Assembly: GCF_910584445.1 (NCBI RefSeq)
Contig: NZ_CAJUBO010000011.1
Coordinates: 33,647-97,646, forward strand
DNA: 64,000 nucleotides
DNA from: an uncultured Desulfovibrio sp.
Lineage (GTDB): Bacteria > Desulfobacterota > Desulfovibrionia > Desulfovibrionales > Desulfovibrionaceae
Direction of reading: 5' to 3'
How positions within the stretch are numbered: position 1 is the first letter of the stretch; every line of letters begins with the position of its first letter. Under the pieces are notes generated by a model. The model was not told where the DNA came from, ran no database searches, and saw nothing but the letters and a program-made list of their open reading frames with translations. Shown piece by piece: positions 8,698 to 16,795 of the stretch. The position numbers and the translations under genes were made by a program.

Positions 8698-9900
8698 TCA
8701 GATACCTTCCTCGTCATCATGTGCTCCGCTGTCCAGATTCATGCGGTCAAGCTGTGGCCCGGTGGGATAGGAACCGAGAATGCGGAAGCTCGTGCAGGCG
8801 TGACCAAGGCGCCGGAGCAGGTCCGCATGCCGGGGATGATCCAGGTCGCTCTCCACATCGGCAAAAAAGACGTATTTGCCGAGCTGGCCGTGGAGTGGCC
8901 GCGATTCGAGCTTGCGCATGTTGATGCCGTCGGCCGCCAGCAGCTCCAGCACGGTGGAGAGCGCCCCCGCCCTGTCCGGGAGCGTGAACAGGAGCGAGGT
9001 CTTGTCCGCGCCCGCCTGGTCCCCGGGCGTGGGCCGGGGCACCACGCCGGCGCGGGCGTCCGCCGTGCGCGGCGCGATGATGACAAAACGCGTCCAGTTG
9101 CCGGGTTCGTCCTCGATGCGCCGGGCGAGGACGCCCAGACCGAGCAGGTCCGCCAGCTTGCCGTTGCCGATGGCCGCCGTGTCCGCCTCGGCCACGGCGC
9201 GTTCGGCGGCGGCCGCCGTGGACTCCACGGGCACCAGGGCCGCCGCGGGCAGATGGGCGCGGAGCCAGCCGCCGCACTGGGCCAGGGGCTGCGGGTGGGA
9301 ATAGACGGTCCTGATCCTTGCCAGACTCTCCGCAGTGGAGAGCAGGCAGTGGGAAATGCGCGAAAAGAGTTCCGCCTCGATGACCACATCGTGCTTGAGG
9401 AAGAGGTCGAAACTCACGCCCACCGTGCCCTGAAGGGAATTTTCCAGCGGCACCACGCCCAGCTCGCAGGCGCCGGAGCAGACCTCCTCGAACACGCCCG
9501 CAATGTCCCGGCAGGGATGGAAACAGGCGGCATGGCCCAGATATTCCACGCCCGCGAAGTAGGAAAAGGTCCCCTCCGGTCCCAGATAGGCCACGTTCTG
9601 CGGCCGCTGGAGCGCGCGCGAGGACGAAAGGATCTCGCGCCAGATGGCGCGCAGGTGCGGCTCCGGCAACGCGCCGGGATTGCGCGCCGCCAGGGAGTCA
9701 AGCAGGTCCCGCTCCCGCAGGGGCTTGAAGATGATGCCCGGCGCCTCGGCCTTGATGCGGCCCACCTCGCGGCTCAGGGCCGCGCGCTGGTTGAAGAGCC
9801 GCAAAAGCTCGCCATCCACGGCGTCGATCTCGCCCCTGATGGCCGCCAGGCGCGCGCTGCCCGCGACCGCGCCGGCGCTCTCGTTGCGTTCAGGGCACAT
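8698..9900 (-). CDS. pheA: Bifunctional chorismate mutase / prephenate dehydratase (P-protein)
   Basis: 400 aa in three parts. Residues ~15-95 form an AroQ chorismate mutase helix bundle (IRGEIDAVDGELLRLFNQRAALSREVG). Residues ~103-285 form the prephenate dehydratase (VAYLGPEGTFSYFA, VPLENSLQGTVG, NWTRFVII). Residues ~305-385 form a C-terminal ACT domain (LLFTLPDRAGALSTVLELLAADGINMRKLESRP). The enzyme converts chorismate through prephenate to phenylpyruvate. The ACT domain carries the ESRP motif known for phenylalanine feedback inhibition, so enzyme-level control probably adds to the upstream attenuator. A GGGAGG site precedes the ATG. Confidence 0.96.
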   Translation of the reverse strand: MCPERNESAGAVAGSARLAAIRGEIDAVDGELLRLFNQRAALSREVGRIKAEAPGIIFKPLRERDLLDSLAARNPGALPEPHLRAIWREILSSSRALQRPQNVAYLGPEGTFSYFAGVEYLGHAACFHPCRDIAGVFEEVCSGACELGVVPLENSLQGTVGVSFDLFLKHDVVIEAELFSRISHCLLSTAESLARIRTVYSHPQPLAQCGGWLRAHLPAAALVPVESTAAAAERAVAEADTAAIGNGKLADLLGLGVLARRIEDEPGNWTRFVIIAPRTADARAGVVPRPTPGDQAGADKTSLLFTLPDRAGALSTVLELLAADGINMRKLESRPLHGQLGKYVFFADVESDLDHPRHADLLRRLGHACTSFRILGSYPTGPQLDRMNLDSGAHDDEEGI

Positions 9901-9902
9901 GT

Positions 9903-10898
9903 TCAGACCTCCCGGATGTCCTCGGCAACGCGCATGCCGAAATGTCGCCCCGCCCCGCCCGTGGCGTCGTCCACCCGGCAGAGCACTTCGTCGCCGGGGG
10001 AGAGCGTCACCACGCTCACCGGCTCGCCCGTGGGCGTCACCAGGCGGATGGTCTCCGCATTCTGGAGGAAGACGGCGCCCCGGCGCGGGCCGTCCGCGTC
10101 CGCCGCCTCCGCCTCGATGAGCAGCATGGGGCGTACCTCGATCTTGACGCGCCCGAGCGTGACGACCCTGGTGGCGCCGTCCGCGTCCGCCACCAGCACC
10201 TCCTGCCCGGCGCGCAGTTCACCGAGATAGGTGGTGCGGTCATGCGGCAGGCGCACATAGGCGTGCACCGCGCCCGCATTGACGCGGAAGGGCCGGGCCG
10301 CCACATATTCGTTATGTTCGGTCTCGGCATGCACCAGAAAGGTGAAGGCGCTGGAATTGCCCACCAGCATGCCCTGGCCGCGTTGCAGGAGGGAGAGCGT
10401 GTCCGCGCAGACGCGGTGCCCCAGGCCCACGGTCTCCACGCGCGTGATGCGCGCGGGCACGAGCTGCTCCCGGCCCTGGGCGAGCTTGCACTGGGCCACG
10501 ATGGCCTTGAGTTCGCCCGCGGCCGTGACCGGAACGACAATGCCGGCCACGCCGCGCTCCAGGATGCCCGCCGCCAGCTGGGCGGTCTTCAGGTCCGCCG
10601 CCTCGGCCAGGACGGCGTCGCTCTGGGCCAGCAGGTTCTCCACCGGGATGACCTCCCAGCCGGAGGCCAGCACCACGCGCTCCCCGGCGCGGAGGCGTGC
10701 CAGCGCGCCCTCCTCGTCGGCCTTGGCGGCCAGGGCGACGCGCGGCGTCTCCTCGTCGGCCCAGACTTCGCACCGCGCGAGCGAGGCCGCCTGCGCCGCG
10801 TCCCGGGCGGGCACGATGACGCCGTCCACCCCCGACTCCAGCGCCAGGGTGAGGGCGGCCTTGTCATAGGGCACACAGCGGAAATAGATGCGCGACAT
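9903..10898 (-). CDS. 3-dehydroquinate synthase II (archaeal-type AroB')
   Basis: 331 aa. MSRIYFRCVPYDKAALTLALESGVDG opens the protein, and the conserved second half (GHRVCADTLSLLQRGQGMLVGNSSAFTFLVHAET, PFRVNAGAVHAYVRLP) identifies the archaeal-type 3-dehydroquinate synthase, an NAD-dependent enzyme unrelated to classical AroB. It makes 3-dehydroquinate from 2-amino-3,7-dideoxy-D-threo-hept-6-ulosonate. The immediate upstream partner gene makes that substrate, which fixes the pathway. The longer upstream frame overlaps the partner gene; the ATG at 10898, preceded by GGGGGAA, was chosen. Its stop lies two bases before the pheA ATG. Confidence 0.93.
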   Translation of the reverse strand: MSRIYFRCVPYDKAALTLALESGVDGVIVPARDAAQAASLARCEVWADEETPRVALAAKADEEGALARLRAGERVVLASGWEVIPVENLLAQSDAVLAEAADLKTAQLAAGILERGVAGIVVPVTAAGELKAIVAQCKLAQGREQLVPARITRVETVGLGHRVCADTLSLLQRGQGMLVGNSSAFTFLVHAETEHNEYVAARPFRVNAGAVHAYVRLPHDRTTYLGELRAGQEVLVADADGATRVVTLGRVKIEVRPMLLIEAEAADADGPRRGAVFLQNAETIRLVTPTGEPVSVVTLSPGDEVLCRVDDATGGAGRHFGMRVAEDIREV

Positions 10899-10902
10899 GA
10901 TG

Positions 10903-11700
10903 CTATTCCCCCACGATCTCAAGGGCCTGCTCCACCGTGGCGTTTTCATGCACGATGGCGCGCAGCGCCCGCACCAGTTCCACCCGGCGCGGATGCTGGA
11001 AGACGTTGCGGCCCATGGAGATGCCCGCGCCGCCCGCCTTGAGGGAATCCGAAACCATCTGGAGGATCTCGCGGTTGGAATCCATGCGCTCGCCGCCCGC
11101 GATGACCACGGGCACGCAGCAGCCGGCCACCACATCGGCGAAGCTTTCGATGTCGCCGGTGTAGGAGACCTTGACGATGTCCGCACCCAGCTCCACGCCC
11201 ACGCGGGCGCAGTGGGCGATGGCCGCCGGATCGAAGCTGTTCTTCACCTGCGGGCCGCGCGCATAGACCATGGCAAGCAGGGGCATGTGCCAGTTGTCGC
11301 AGGCTTCGGCCACCTTTCCCATATCGCGGAGCATGTCGCGCTCATTGACATCGCCCAGGTTGATATGCACCGAGACGGCGTCCGCCCCGTGTTTCAGCCC
11401 CTCTTCCACCGTGCCCACCAGGGTCTTGGTGTTGCCGTTGGGCGAGAGCGCCGTGGACGCGGAAAGGTGGACGATGAGGCCGATATCCTTGCCCGCGCTG
11501 CGGTGCGAGCAGCGCACCAGGCCCTTGTGCATGAGCACCGCGTCCGCCCCGGCCTTTGCCATGTCGTTGACGGTCTCGCGCATGTCGATGAGTCCGTCCA
11601 CAAGGCCCATGGTCACCCCGTGGTCCATGGGCACGATGATGGTGCGGCCGGTGGTGCGGTTGAGGATGCGCTCCATACGAACCTGTTTGCCGAGGTACAT
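10903..11700 (-). CDS. 2-amino-3,7-dideoxy-D-threo-hept-6-ulosonate synthase (AroA')
   Basis: 265 aa, class I fructose-bisphosphate aldolase fold. RTIIVPMDHGVTMG, VLMHKG, VVIAGGERMDSNREIL and GGAGISMGRNVFQHP are the conserved strands and phosphate site of the ADH synthase (MJ0400-type) family; the Schiff-base lysine is probably in ADIVKVSYTGD. It condenses L-aspartate semialdehyde with a 6-deoxy-5-ketofructose phosphate, replacing DAHP synthase. First gene of the operon. The ATG has an AAGGAG site seven bases upstream and lies 50 bases after the attenuator hairpin. Further upstream codons are leader RNA. Confidence 0.93.
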   Translation of the reverse strand: MYLGKQVRMERILNRTTGRTIIVPMDHGVTMGLVDGLIDMRETVNDMAKAGADAVLMHKGLVRCSHRSAGKDIGLIVHLSASTALSPNGNTKTLVGTVEEGLKHGADAVSVHINLGDVNERDMLRDMGKVAEACDNWHMPLLAMVYARGPQVKNSFDPAAIAHCARVGVELGADIVKVSYTGDIESFADVVAGCCVPVVIAGGERMDSNREILQMVSDSLKAGGAGISMGRNVFQHPRRVELVRALRAIVHENATVEQALEIVGE

Positions 11701-11750
11701 GGAAAGACTCCTTGCGTTTGCCCGCCAGCGCCGGACCGGACCGGCGGAAC

Positions 11751-11783
11751 AAAAAAGGGCCGCCGGCATATGCCCGCGGCCCT
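11751..11783 (-). terminator. Attenuator terminator of the aromatic operon
   Basis: Read on the - strand, GGGCCGC pairs with GCGGCCC around a GGCATATGCC inner stem, followed directly by six T's (11756-11751). It lies between the leader peptide stop (11811) and the first structural gene (11700). A GCGGCC inside the end of the leader peptide coding sequence (near 11829) can pair with the terminator's 5' arm GGCCGC, giving a possible antiterminator. Confidence 0.85.
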
Positions 11784-11810
11784 GAACTTCACGTTGGCGG
11801 CGATATGACG

Positions 11811-11912
11811 TCAGCGCAGTTCCCGGCCGCAAGCTCCCATAAAGTACGCAAAGAACCGGCGATCAGCGCCGGTGACGTACTGGAAAGCTGCGGGGAAACG
11901 AACGCTCGACAT
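11811..11912 (-). CDS. Phe/Tyr-rich leader peptide of the aromatic operon
   Basis: A 33-codon frame, MSSVRFPAAFQYVTGADR then RFFAYFMGACGRELR, stop TGA. Seven of its residues are Phe or Tyr, including the cluster FFAYF at residues 20-24. It has a CGGAG ribosome site six bases before the ATG and sits between a promoter-like pair and a T-tailed hairpin. The aromatic codons lie on the 3' side of an upstream hairpin (AGTACG...CGTACT outer stem with an inner CCGGCG/CGCCGG stem, 11843-11881). Ribosome stalling there would be expected to free the antiterminator. This is the classical layout of translation-dependent attenuation, and the peptide composition fits an operon making Phe and Tyr precursors. 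Mechanism is inferred. Confidence 0.8.
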   Translation of the reverse strand: MSSVRFPAAFQYVTGADRRFFAYFMGACGRELR

Positions 11913-11930
11913 ACAAGACTCCGTGTTCAG

Positions 11931-11960
11931 TGAATAGCTTTGCCGCCCTTTGCCTGTCAA
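11931..11960 (-). promoter_or_regulatory. Promoter of the aromatic operon
   Basis: On the - strand a consensus TTGACA (11960-11955) is followed 18 bases later by TATTCA (11936-11931). Transcription would start near 11925, just before the leader peptide ribosome site. The -10 is weak, but the -35 is perfect and the position fits. Confidence 0.6.
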
Positions 11961-11963
11961 GAT

Positions 11964-11987
11964 TTTTTTGCCGCCGGCGGCAAAAAA
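11964..11987. repeat. 24-base perfect palindrome
   Basis: TTTTTTGCCGCC followed by its exact complement, sitting between the end of the urease-operon channel gene and the -35 of the aromatic promoter. The T run precedes and the A run follows the GC core on both strands, which is the wrong order for an intrinsic terminator. A protein-binding site or cruciform is possible. Confidence 0.5.
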
Positions 11988-12000
11988 GTCCGCCGCCGCC

Positions 12001-12753
12001 TCACTGCTGGTTCTGTCCCGGCGCGGACCCCTTGAGCTTACGGTTGTACATGGTGATCATCTGGCCGAAATAGACGGTGAACAGCGGAAACATGATGAGT
12101 CCGAGCAGCGACAGGATCAGCCCCAGGATCATGCCGATGGGCGTCACCGGGTTGATGTAGCAGCCCACCGTGGAGGCGTTCATGCCGGACCACCACTGGG
12201 CATACCAGAAATTCTTGACAGCCGGGTTCACCGCCTTTTCGGCCACATAGAAGATGAGGCCGGACATATAGATGATGGGCACCAGGACGAGCAGGTAGGA
12301 GGCAAAGACCGTGGTGGCAAGGTTCTCCGTCACATAGGTCACCACCATGACGAGCGCCACGATGCCCCGCACGATGGGGATAAAGCAGATGTAGGAAAGA
12401 AGTTCGTGGCTGACGAACAGGCCATATTGCTCGATAATATTCAGATACGGAATGGAAATGAACAGAAATGGAAAGGAAAGAACAAAAAATCTCAACTTGT
12501 GCTTCGATATTATAAATCTGTATAAATATTCCGCAAGAAACACGATACATACATAAAACTGATACTCCATATAGAGTGAATTTTCGAGATAATCAACCCC
12601 GCGATACGTATCAAGCGAGATAAAGGCAATCAGCCCGAACGAAAGCACGAGAACAAGAAAGTTCAAAAAATGCGGCAGCTTTTCCGACCAGAAGGGATGC
12701 CCCTTTGCCGTGACGGCGCCGGCAGTTGCGGCGTCCGTTGCACCTGTCGTCAT
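12001..12753 (-). CDS. Potassium-channel-like membrane protein with altered filter
   Basis: 250 aa with about six hydrophobic segments. Residues 183-207 (WYAQWWSGMNASTVG, CYINPVTPIG) align in order with the pore loop of voltage-gated-type K+ channels (WW....T-TVGYGD..PVT), but the selectivity filter TVGYGD reads TVGCYI. A final hydrophobic helix would be the inner pore helix. The N-terminal four helices resemble a voltage-sensor-like module, but I see only scattered Arg/Lys. The ATG at 12753 has a GAGGTGG site; a GTG at 12780 overlaps the previous gene. It is the last gene of the urease operon, so an ion or ammonium/urea-linked role is suspected. The middle (about 12420-12700) is clearly AT-richer than its neighbours. 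Confidence 0.6.
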   Translation of the reverse strand: MTTGATDAATAGAVTAKGHPFWSEKLPHFLNFLVLVLSFGLIAFISLDTYRGVDYLENSLYMEYQFYVCIVFLAEYLYRFIISKHKLRFFVLSFPFLFISIPYLNIIEQYGLFVSHELLSYICFIPIVRGIVALVMVVTYVTENLATTVFASYLLVLVPIIYMSGLIFYVAEKAVNPAVKNFWYAQWWSGMNASTVGCYINPVTPIGMILGLILSLLGLIMFPLFTVYFGQMITMYNRKLKGSAPGQNQQ

Positions 12754-12776
12754 GATATCCACCTCGGGAACTGTTT

Positions 12777-14120
12777 TCACAAGAGTTTCAAGCGCTTGCC
12801 ATAGACAAACGTCACCGCCGCCCCCAGAAGCTGCACCGCGATGGAAACCTGGAGCACGGCGGCGATGCCCCCCCAGGCCAGAAGGGCGGGCATGGAGAAC
12901 ACGCCCAGGATGGCCCCGACCTTGCCCAGCATGGCGGCAATGCCCATGCCGGCCCCGCGTTCCGCCACCGGATAGATCATTGAGGGAATGATGAAGGTGA
13001 CGAGGTGCGGGCCTGCGTTGAGCGCCACTTCAAAGACCACGAAGCCAAGCAGGCTGACCCAGGCGGGCCAGCCCCGCAGGTGGGCGGCAAGCAGGGCGCC
13101 CAGCGCGCAGGCGCAGAGCACGAAGCCCCAGCCCATGAGCCGGGTGATGTTGACCTTGTGCAGGATGGCGAGGCCAAGGGCAAAACCGGCGCCGATGAAG
13201 ATATTGATGAAGATGGTCGTGCGGACCGAGTCCAGGACTTTGGGCACCCCGGGGGACACCTCGCCCTGAAGGCCCAGGGCCATGACAAGGATGGGCAGGA
13301 AAACGCCGAAGCCATAGACGCCCAGCCCTTCGCAGGCCCAGGAAACGCCGCTGAAAATGACCTTTTCCAGGTTTTCGCCCGCAAACATGCGCCGCCAGGG
13401 CACGGCCGCGCCCGCCTGCCCGGCCGGGAGCGGCAGGGCCTCGGCCCGGGGTCCGAGAAAGGCCCTGGCCGCCTTCTGGGCTTCGGCCTGCTCCCCCCGC
13501 GCCATGAGCCAGCGCGGGCTTTGGTACCAGCGGAGCCTGAGCGCGAAGGCCAGCAGCCCCAGAGCGCCGATGACGAGGATCAGGCCGGGCCATGCGGCGG
13601 CGGAAGGGTCGGCCCGCAAAAGCAGATAGCCCGCCGCCGCGCCGCCCACAAAGCCCAGGGAACAGGTGGCCTTGGCGAGGCCCACGAAAAAGCTTTCCCA
13701 GCGCGCGGGCATGATCTCGGAGATATAGCCCGAATCCAGGCTGTAGCCCCCGCCCACCCCAAGGCCCATGACGAACAGGAACAGGGACAGCGGCAGGACA
13801 CTGTCGGACGCATAGGCGCCCGCCGCGCCCGCCGCGATGATGAGCGGGCAGAGCCTGAACCAGAGGAGATAGCCCATGGCGTCCATGAGCCTGCCGATGA
13901 CGAGGGAGCCGGCGGCGATGCCCACCAGACCGGCGGCGCCGAGGATGCCCTGGTCCAGGGCGCTCAGGCGCGGGCTGCCCAGCAGGAGGATGAGCGGGAT
14001 GATGATGCCCACGATGGTGGACAACGCGGCGCCGATGAGCTGCTCCAGCGACGCGACCGCGAAAATGTACCAGTGCCTCGCCCGCAACGGCATGCGCGCG
14101 AGAGGGATGGGCGCGTTCAT
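12777..14120 (-). CDS. Major facilitator superfamily transporter
   Basis: 447 aa, about twelve membrane segments. GRLMDAMGYLLWFRL is the MFS loop 2-3 motif, GGGYSLDSGYISEIMPARWESFF is the sugar-porter-like motif between helices 4 and 5, and PRWLMARGEQAEAQKAARAFLG follows helix 6 in the PESPRWL position. A substrate cannot be read from sequence. It lies between the urea transporter and the channel-like gene, so import or export of something tied to urease (nickel, urea breakdown products, a counter-ion) is only a guess. ATG at 14120 chosen; a TTG two codons upstream is equally possible. Confidence 0.75.
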   Translation of the reverse strand: MNAPIPLARMPLRARHWYIFAVASLEQLIGAALSTIVGIIIPLILLLGSPRLSALDQGILGAAGLVGIAAGSLVIGRLMDAMGYLLWFRLCPLIIAAGAAGAYASDSVLPLSLFLFVMGLGVGGGYSLDSGYISEIMPARWESFFVGLAKATCSLGFVGGAAAGYLLLRADPSAAAWPGLILVIGALGLLAFALRLRWYQSPRWLMARGEQAEAQKAARAFLGPRAEALPLPAGQAGAAVPWRRMFAGENLEKVIFSGVSWACEGLGVYGFGVFLPILVMALGLQGEVSPGVPKVLDSVRTTIFINIFIGAGFALGLAILHKVNITRLMGWGFVLCACALGALLAAHLRGWPAWVSLLGFVVFEVALNAGPHLVTFIIPSMIYPVAERGAGMGIAAMLGKVGAILGVFSMPALLAWGGIAAVLQVSIAVQLLGAAVTFVYGKRLKLL

Positions 14121-14145
14121 AGGCAAGATCCCCGGCGGCGCGGCG

Positions 14146-15159
14146 TCACTGCTTCTTCCCGTCCTTCTTCTTCCAGTCGCGCATGTCGGGGTGATCCTGC
14201 CCGTCCAGCTTGTAGAGCGGCAGCAGGAACATCCAGGTGGCGATGCAGAAGGGCGCCGTCAGGGTGGGGATGCCCCAGGGCGCCATGAGCGTGTCCATGC
14301 CGGCCTGGATGAAGACCGTGGCAACAACGGCGGCCGCGGCCCACAGGGCGCTCTTCCAGTTGACCCGGTAGAAGGTGGTGCCCACGGCGATGCCGGTCAG
14401 CACCGGGCTGAAGCCGAACAGCCCGGCCGTGACGTCCGCCGGGTCCGCGGCGAAGCTCACGGCAACGAGGAGGGCGAGCGCCGAGGATACCGCGGCATAG
14501 ATCGCCGCCCAGACGCTGCACACGGCAAGCCCCGCCAGGAAGAGAAGCCCGGTGATGGCGTCATTGATGAGAAAGACCTGGGAAATGCCCTTCAGCCAGT
14601 ATGTGGCGAACGCCGCAAGGCTCCAGTCGATCTGGCCGCCGATGTGGATGATGAGGGCCGGGGAGTCCGCGTCGGCCAGGGGCGTGGCGGTCAGCACCCG
14701 CGCGGAGAGCAGAAAGATCCACGTCAGGAAGACGAAGGGAAAGGTCAGGGAATTGATCTTGAACTGGGCCGTCACGTTGTTGAAGCCGCGCCGCATCCAG
14801 GTGGTGAGCATGGCGCAGCAGACGAGGCTCACCCACATGAGCGGCACAGGGGCCAGGAAGGTGGGAAAGGCGCAGCCCACCAGGATGCCGTTGAAGCCCC
14901 ACAGGCCGTCCCGGCCGTCCTCCACATGCACGCCCAGGAGCCAGCCCGCAAGGGACGAGGCCAGAAGACCCAGAACGGCTCCCCACGCCACCTGGGGCGC
15001 GGAGGCGCTGTAGGCGCCCCAGAAAATGCCCGCCAGGAACAGAAGCCCCGACCAGGCGCTTTGCTGGAACATCACCTGGCCGCTGCCGCGCAACAGCGCC
15101 CGCACGGCTCCCTTGAGCGAAAAGGCGTAGGACGCCCCCTCAGCGGTCTGTATCTCCAT
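14146..15159 (-). CDS. Urea transporter (UT family)
   Basis: 337 aa, highly hydrophobic, with the two-fold repeated UT architecture. Repeat 1 has GLLFLAGIFWGAYSASAPQ and DGLWGFNGILVGCAFPTFL; repeat 2 has GLLFLAGLAVCSVWAAIYAAV and AGLFGFSPVLTGIAVGTTF. These repeats line the urea channel in bacterial and mammalian UTs, and the L-P-x-P-like segments (ALPTF/LTAPF) are present. The product should carry urea across the inner membrane by channel-like facilitation. The start at 15159 (MEIQTAEGASYAF) has a GAGGTG site; it follows ureD closely, so uptake and hydrolysis are co-expressed. Confidence 0.9.
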   Translation of the reverse strand: MEIQTAEGASYAFSLKGAVRALLRGSGQVMFQQSAWSGLLFLAGIFWGAYSASAPQVAWGAVLGLLASSLAGWLLGVHVEDGRDGLWGFNGILVGCAFPTFLAPVPLMWVSLVCCAMLTTWMRRGFNNVTAQFKINSLTFPFVFLTWIFLLSARVLTATPLADADSPALIIHIGGQIDWSLAAFATYWLKGISQVFLINDAITGLLFLAGLAVCSVWAAIYAAVSSALALLVAVSFAADPADVTAGLFGFSPVLTGIAVGTTFYRVNWKSALWAAAAVVATVFIQAGMDTLMAPWGIPTLTAPFCIATWMFLLPLYKLDGQDHPDMRDWKKKDGKKQ

Positions 15160-15177
15160 GTCGCACCTCACAGCATC

Positions 15178-16125
15178 TCAGCGCCAGGGAAATTCCGGCG
15201 GCAACGGCCGCCCCTTGACCTCTCGGCGCACGGTGGAACAGAAATTCCTGACAACGGCCTTCACCGGCCCGGGTTCCATGCCCAGGACCTTGAAAAGCAG
15301 CCCCGCCCCGTTGGGCAGGTGCGTGACGCCGCACGCGAGCCGCCGCTCCGCGTCGATGAACGGCTCCGTCGCCGCGTAGATGGCGTCGGCCCTGTCTTGC
15401 GGCGCCAGCACGATGACATTGGCGAAAACGTCGTAGCGCCCGAGCACGCCGCAGTCCCGCAGGCGGCCGGCGCCAGGCTCGATGACGAACTTTTCCCGGA
15501 AAAGCGGCGCGCCGTCCGGGCGCCGGGCATGGGCGCAGACGGAGAGCACGTCGTACCGGAACAGCTCCCCCCCCTTGGAGTACTTGCGCCCCGGCATGTA
15601 AATTTCGGAATAGAACATGGCCGCGGAGGGGGCCGCGATGATCTCCGTGTCCGAGATGAAGCGGGTGTGCCTGCAGGGGATGACCGGCTCGGGCAGATAT
15701 TCCAGATAGGCGTCGTCCTCCAGCGTGATGGACTGCTTCATGCCGGAATAGTTGCGCGACATTTCCGCCAGCTTGGTGGCCGCGCCGGTGCTGATGAAGG
15801 CCATGGACCCCTGTTTCAGGCAAAAATTCTGCACATAGCGGTCGCCGTCCACATTGGGACCGCCGGACGAGAGGATATAGACGCAGGGCATGTCCGGCAG
15901 TTCCGCGTCAAAGTAGAGCGCCTTCTGCACGATGAGCGGCGCCCGGCGGTCCAGCTCGCGCAGGATGGACCTGCCCTCGCGGTCGCGTTCAAAGCCCAGG
16001 TTCAGGTAGCCGCGCTTGCCGGGGCAGCCCACATACATGCCCGCCGGCTCCTCGGTGAAGCCGGCAAGCTCCGGCATGGCGTCGAAATCGGCCCCGGGGG
16101 CATCGGAATAGTGTCGGACCGCCAT
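15178..16125 (-). CDS. ureD: Urease accessory protein UreD (UreH)
   Basis: 315 aa. Family landmarks are GYLNLGFERDREGRSILRELDRRAPLIVQKALYFD, then YILSSGGPNVDGDRY, SITLEDDAYLEYLPEPVIPCRHTRF and FYSEIYMPGRKYSKGGELFRYDV. UreD is the scaffold that docks UreF-UreG on apo-urease and is thought to pass nickel to the active site. Its position after ureG is less usual than the ureD-first order of enterobacteria; the gene set is nevertheless complete. The ATG is directly before the conserved N-terminus. Confidence 0.92.
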   Translation of the reverse strand: MAVRHYSDAPGADFDAMPELAGFTEEPAGMYVGCPGKRGYLNLGFERDREGRSILRELDRRAPLIVQKALYFDAELPDMPCVYILSSGGPNVDGDRYVQNFCLKQGSMAFISTGAATKLAEMSRNYSGMKQSITLEDDAYLEYLPEPVIPCRHTRFISDTEIIAAPSAAMFYSEIYMPGRKYSKGGELFRYDVLSVCAHARRPDGAPLFREKFVIEPGAGRLRDCGVLGRYDVFANVIVLAPQDRADAIYAATEPFIDAERRLACGVTHLPNGAGLLFKVLGMEPGPVKAVVRNFCSTVRREVKGRPLPPEFPWR

Positions 16126-16132
16126 GGCCGCC

Positions 16133-16759
16133 TCAGTCTTCCCTTGCCTTGTCGAAAAGCGCCATCCTGAAGATCAGCCCGATGAGCGCGTCGATGCCTT
16201 CGCCGGTCAGGGAATTGGTGAAGACAAAGGGCTTGCCGGGGCGCATGAGGCGGCTGTCATGGTCCATGACCTCCAGCGAGGCCCCCACATAGGGCGCGAG
16301 GTCGGTCTTGTTGATGACCAGGATGTCGCTCTGGGAAATGCCCGGGCCGTCCTTGCGCGGGATCTTGTCGCCCGCGGCCACGTCGATGACATAGATGAAA
16401 AAATCCACCAGGGCGGGGCTGAAGGTCAGGGTGAGGTTGTCGCCGCCGGACTCGATGAGCACCACATCGGCGTCGGGAAACTTCGCCTCCATCTCCTCCA
16501 CGGCGGCGATGTTCATGGAAGGGTCCTCGCGCACCGCCGTGTGCGGGCAGGCCCCGGTCTCCACGCCGATGATCCGGTCTTCCATGAGGATGCCCTTGAG
16601 CGTCTTGCGCACATGCTTGGCATCCTCGGTGGTCACGATGTCATTGGTGATGATGAGCACGCTCATGCCGCGCTCCATGAGGCGCGGGGTGATGGACTCG
16701 ATGAGGGCCGTCTTGCCGCTGCCCACCGGGCCGCCGACGCCGATCCTGCATGTCGACAT
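16133..16759 (-). CDS. ureG: Urease accessory GTPase UreG
   Basis: 208 aa, SIMIBI-class GTPase. The P-loop is GVGGPVGSGKTALIESI, the metal-binding CPH is in GVETGACPHTAVREDPSMN, Walker B-like DVVLIESGGDNLTLTFSP follows, and the base-specificity motif is NKTDLAPYVG. The protein binds nickel through CPH and couples GTP hydrolysis to nickel insertion into urease. It lacks an N-terminal His-rich tail, which is instead on UreE here. ATG 16759 with a GAGGATAT site; the next upstream start is a TTG without support. Confidence 0.96.
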   Translation of the reverse strand: MSTCRIGVGGPVGSGKTALIESITPRLMERGMSVLIITNDIVTTEDAKHVRKTLKGILMEDRIIGVETGACPHTAVREDPSMNIAAVEEMEAKFPDADVVLIESGGDNLTLTFSPALVDFFIYVIDVAAGDKIPRKDGPGISQSDILVINKTDLAPYVGASLEVMDHDSRLMRPGKPFVFTNSLTGEGIDALIGLIFRMALFDKARED

Positions 16760-16795
16760 ATATCCTCGCAAACGGTTTGGGCGTCGCCGCCGTGG

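Noticed and set aside
11964..11987. Palindrome considered as a terminator of the urease operon
   Set aside because: On either strand the T run precedes and the A run follows the GC stem, the reverse of an intrinsic terminator.
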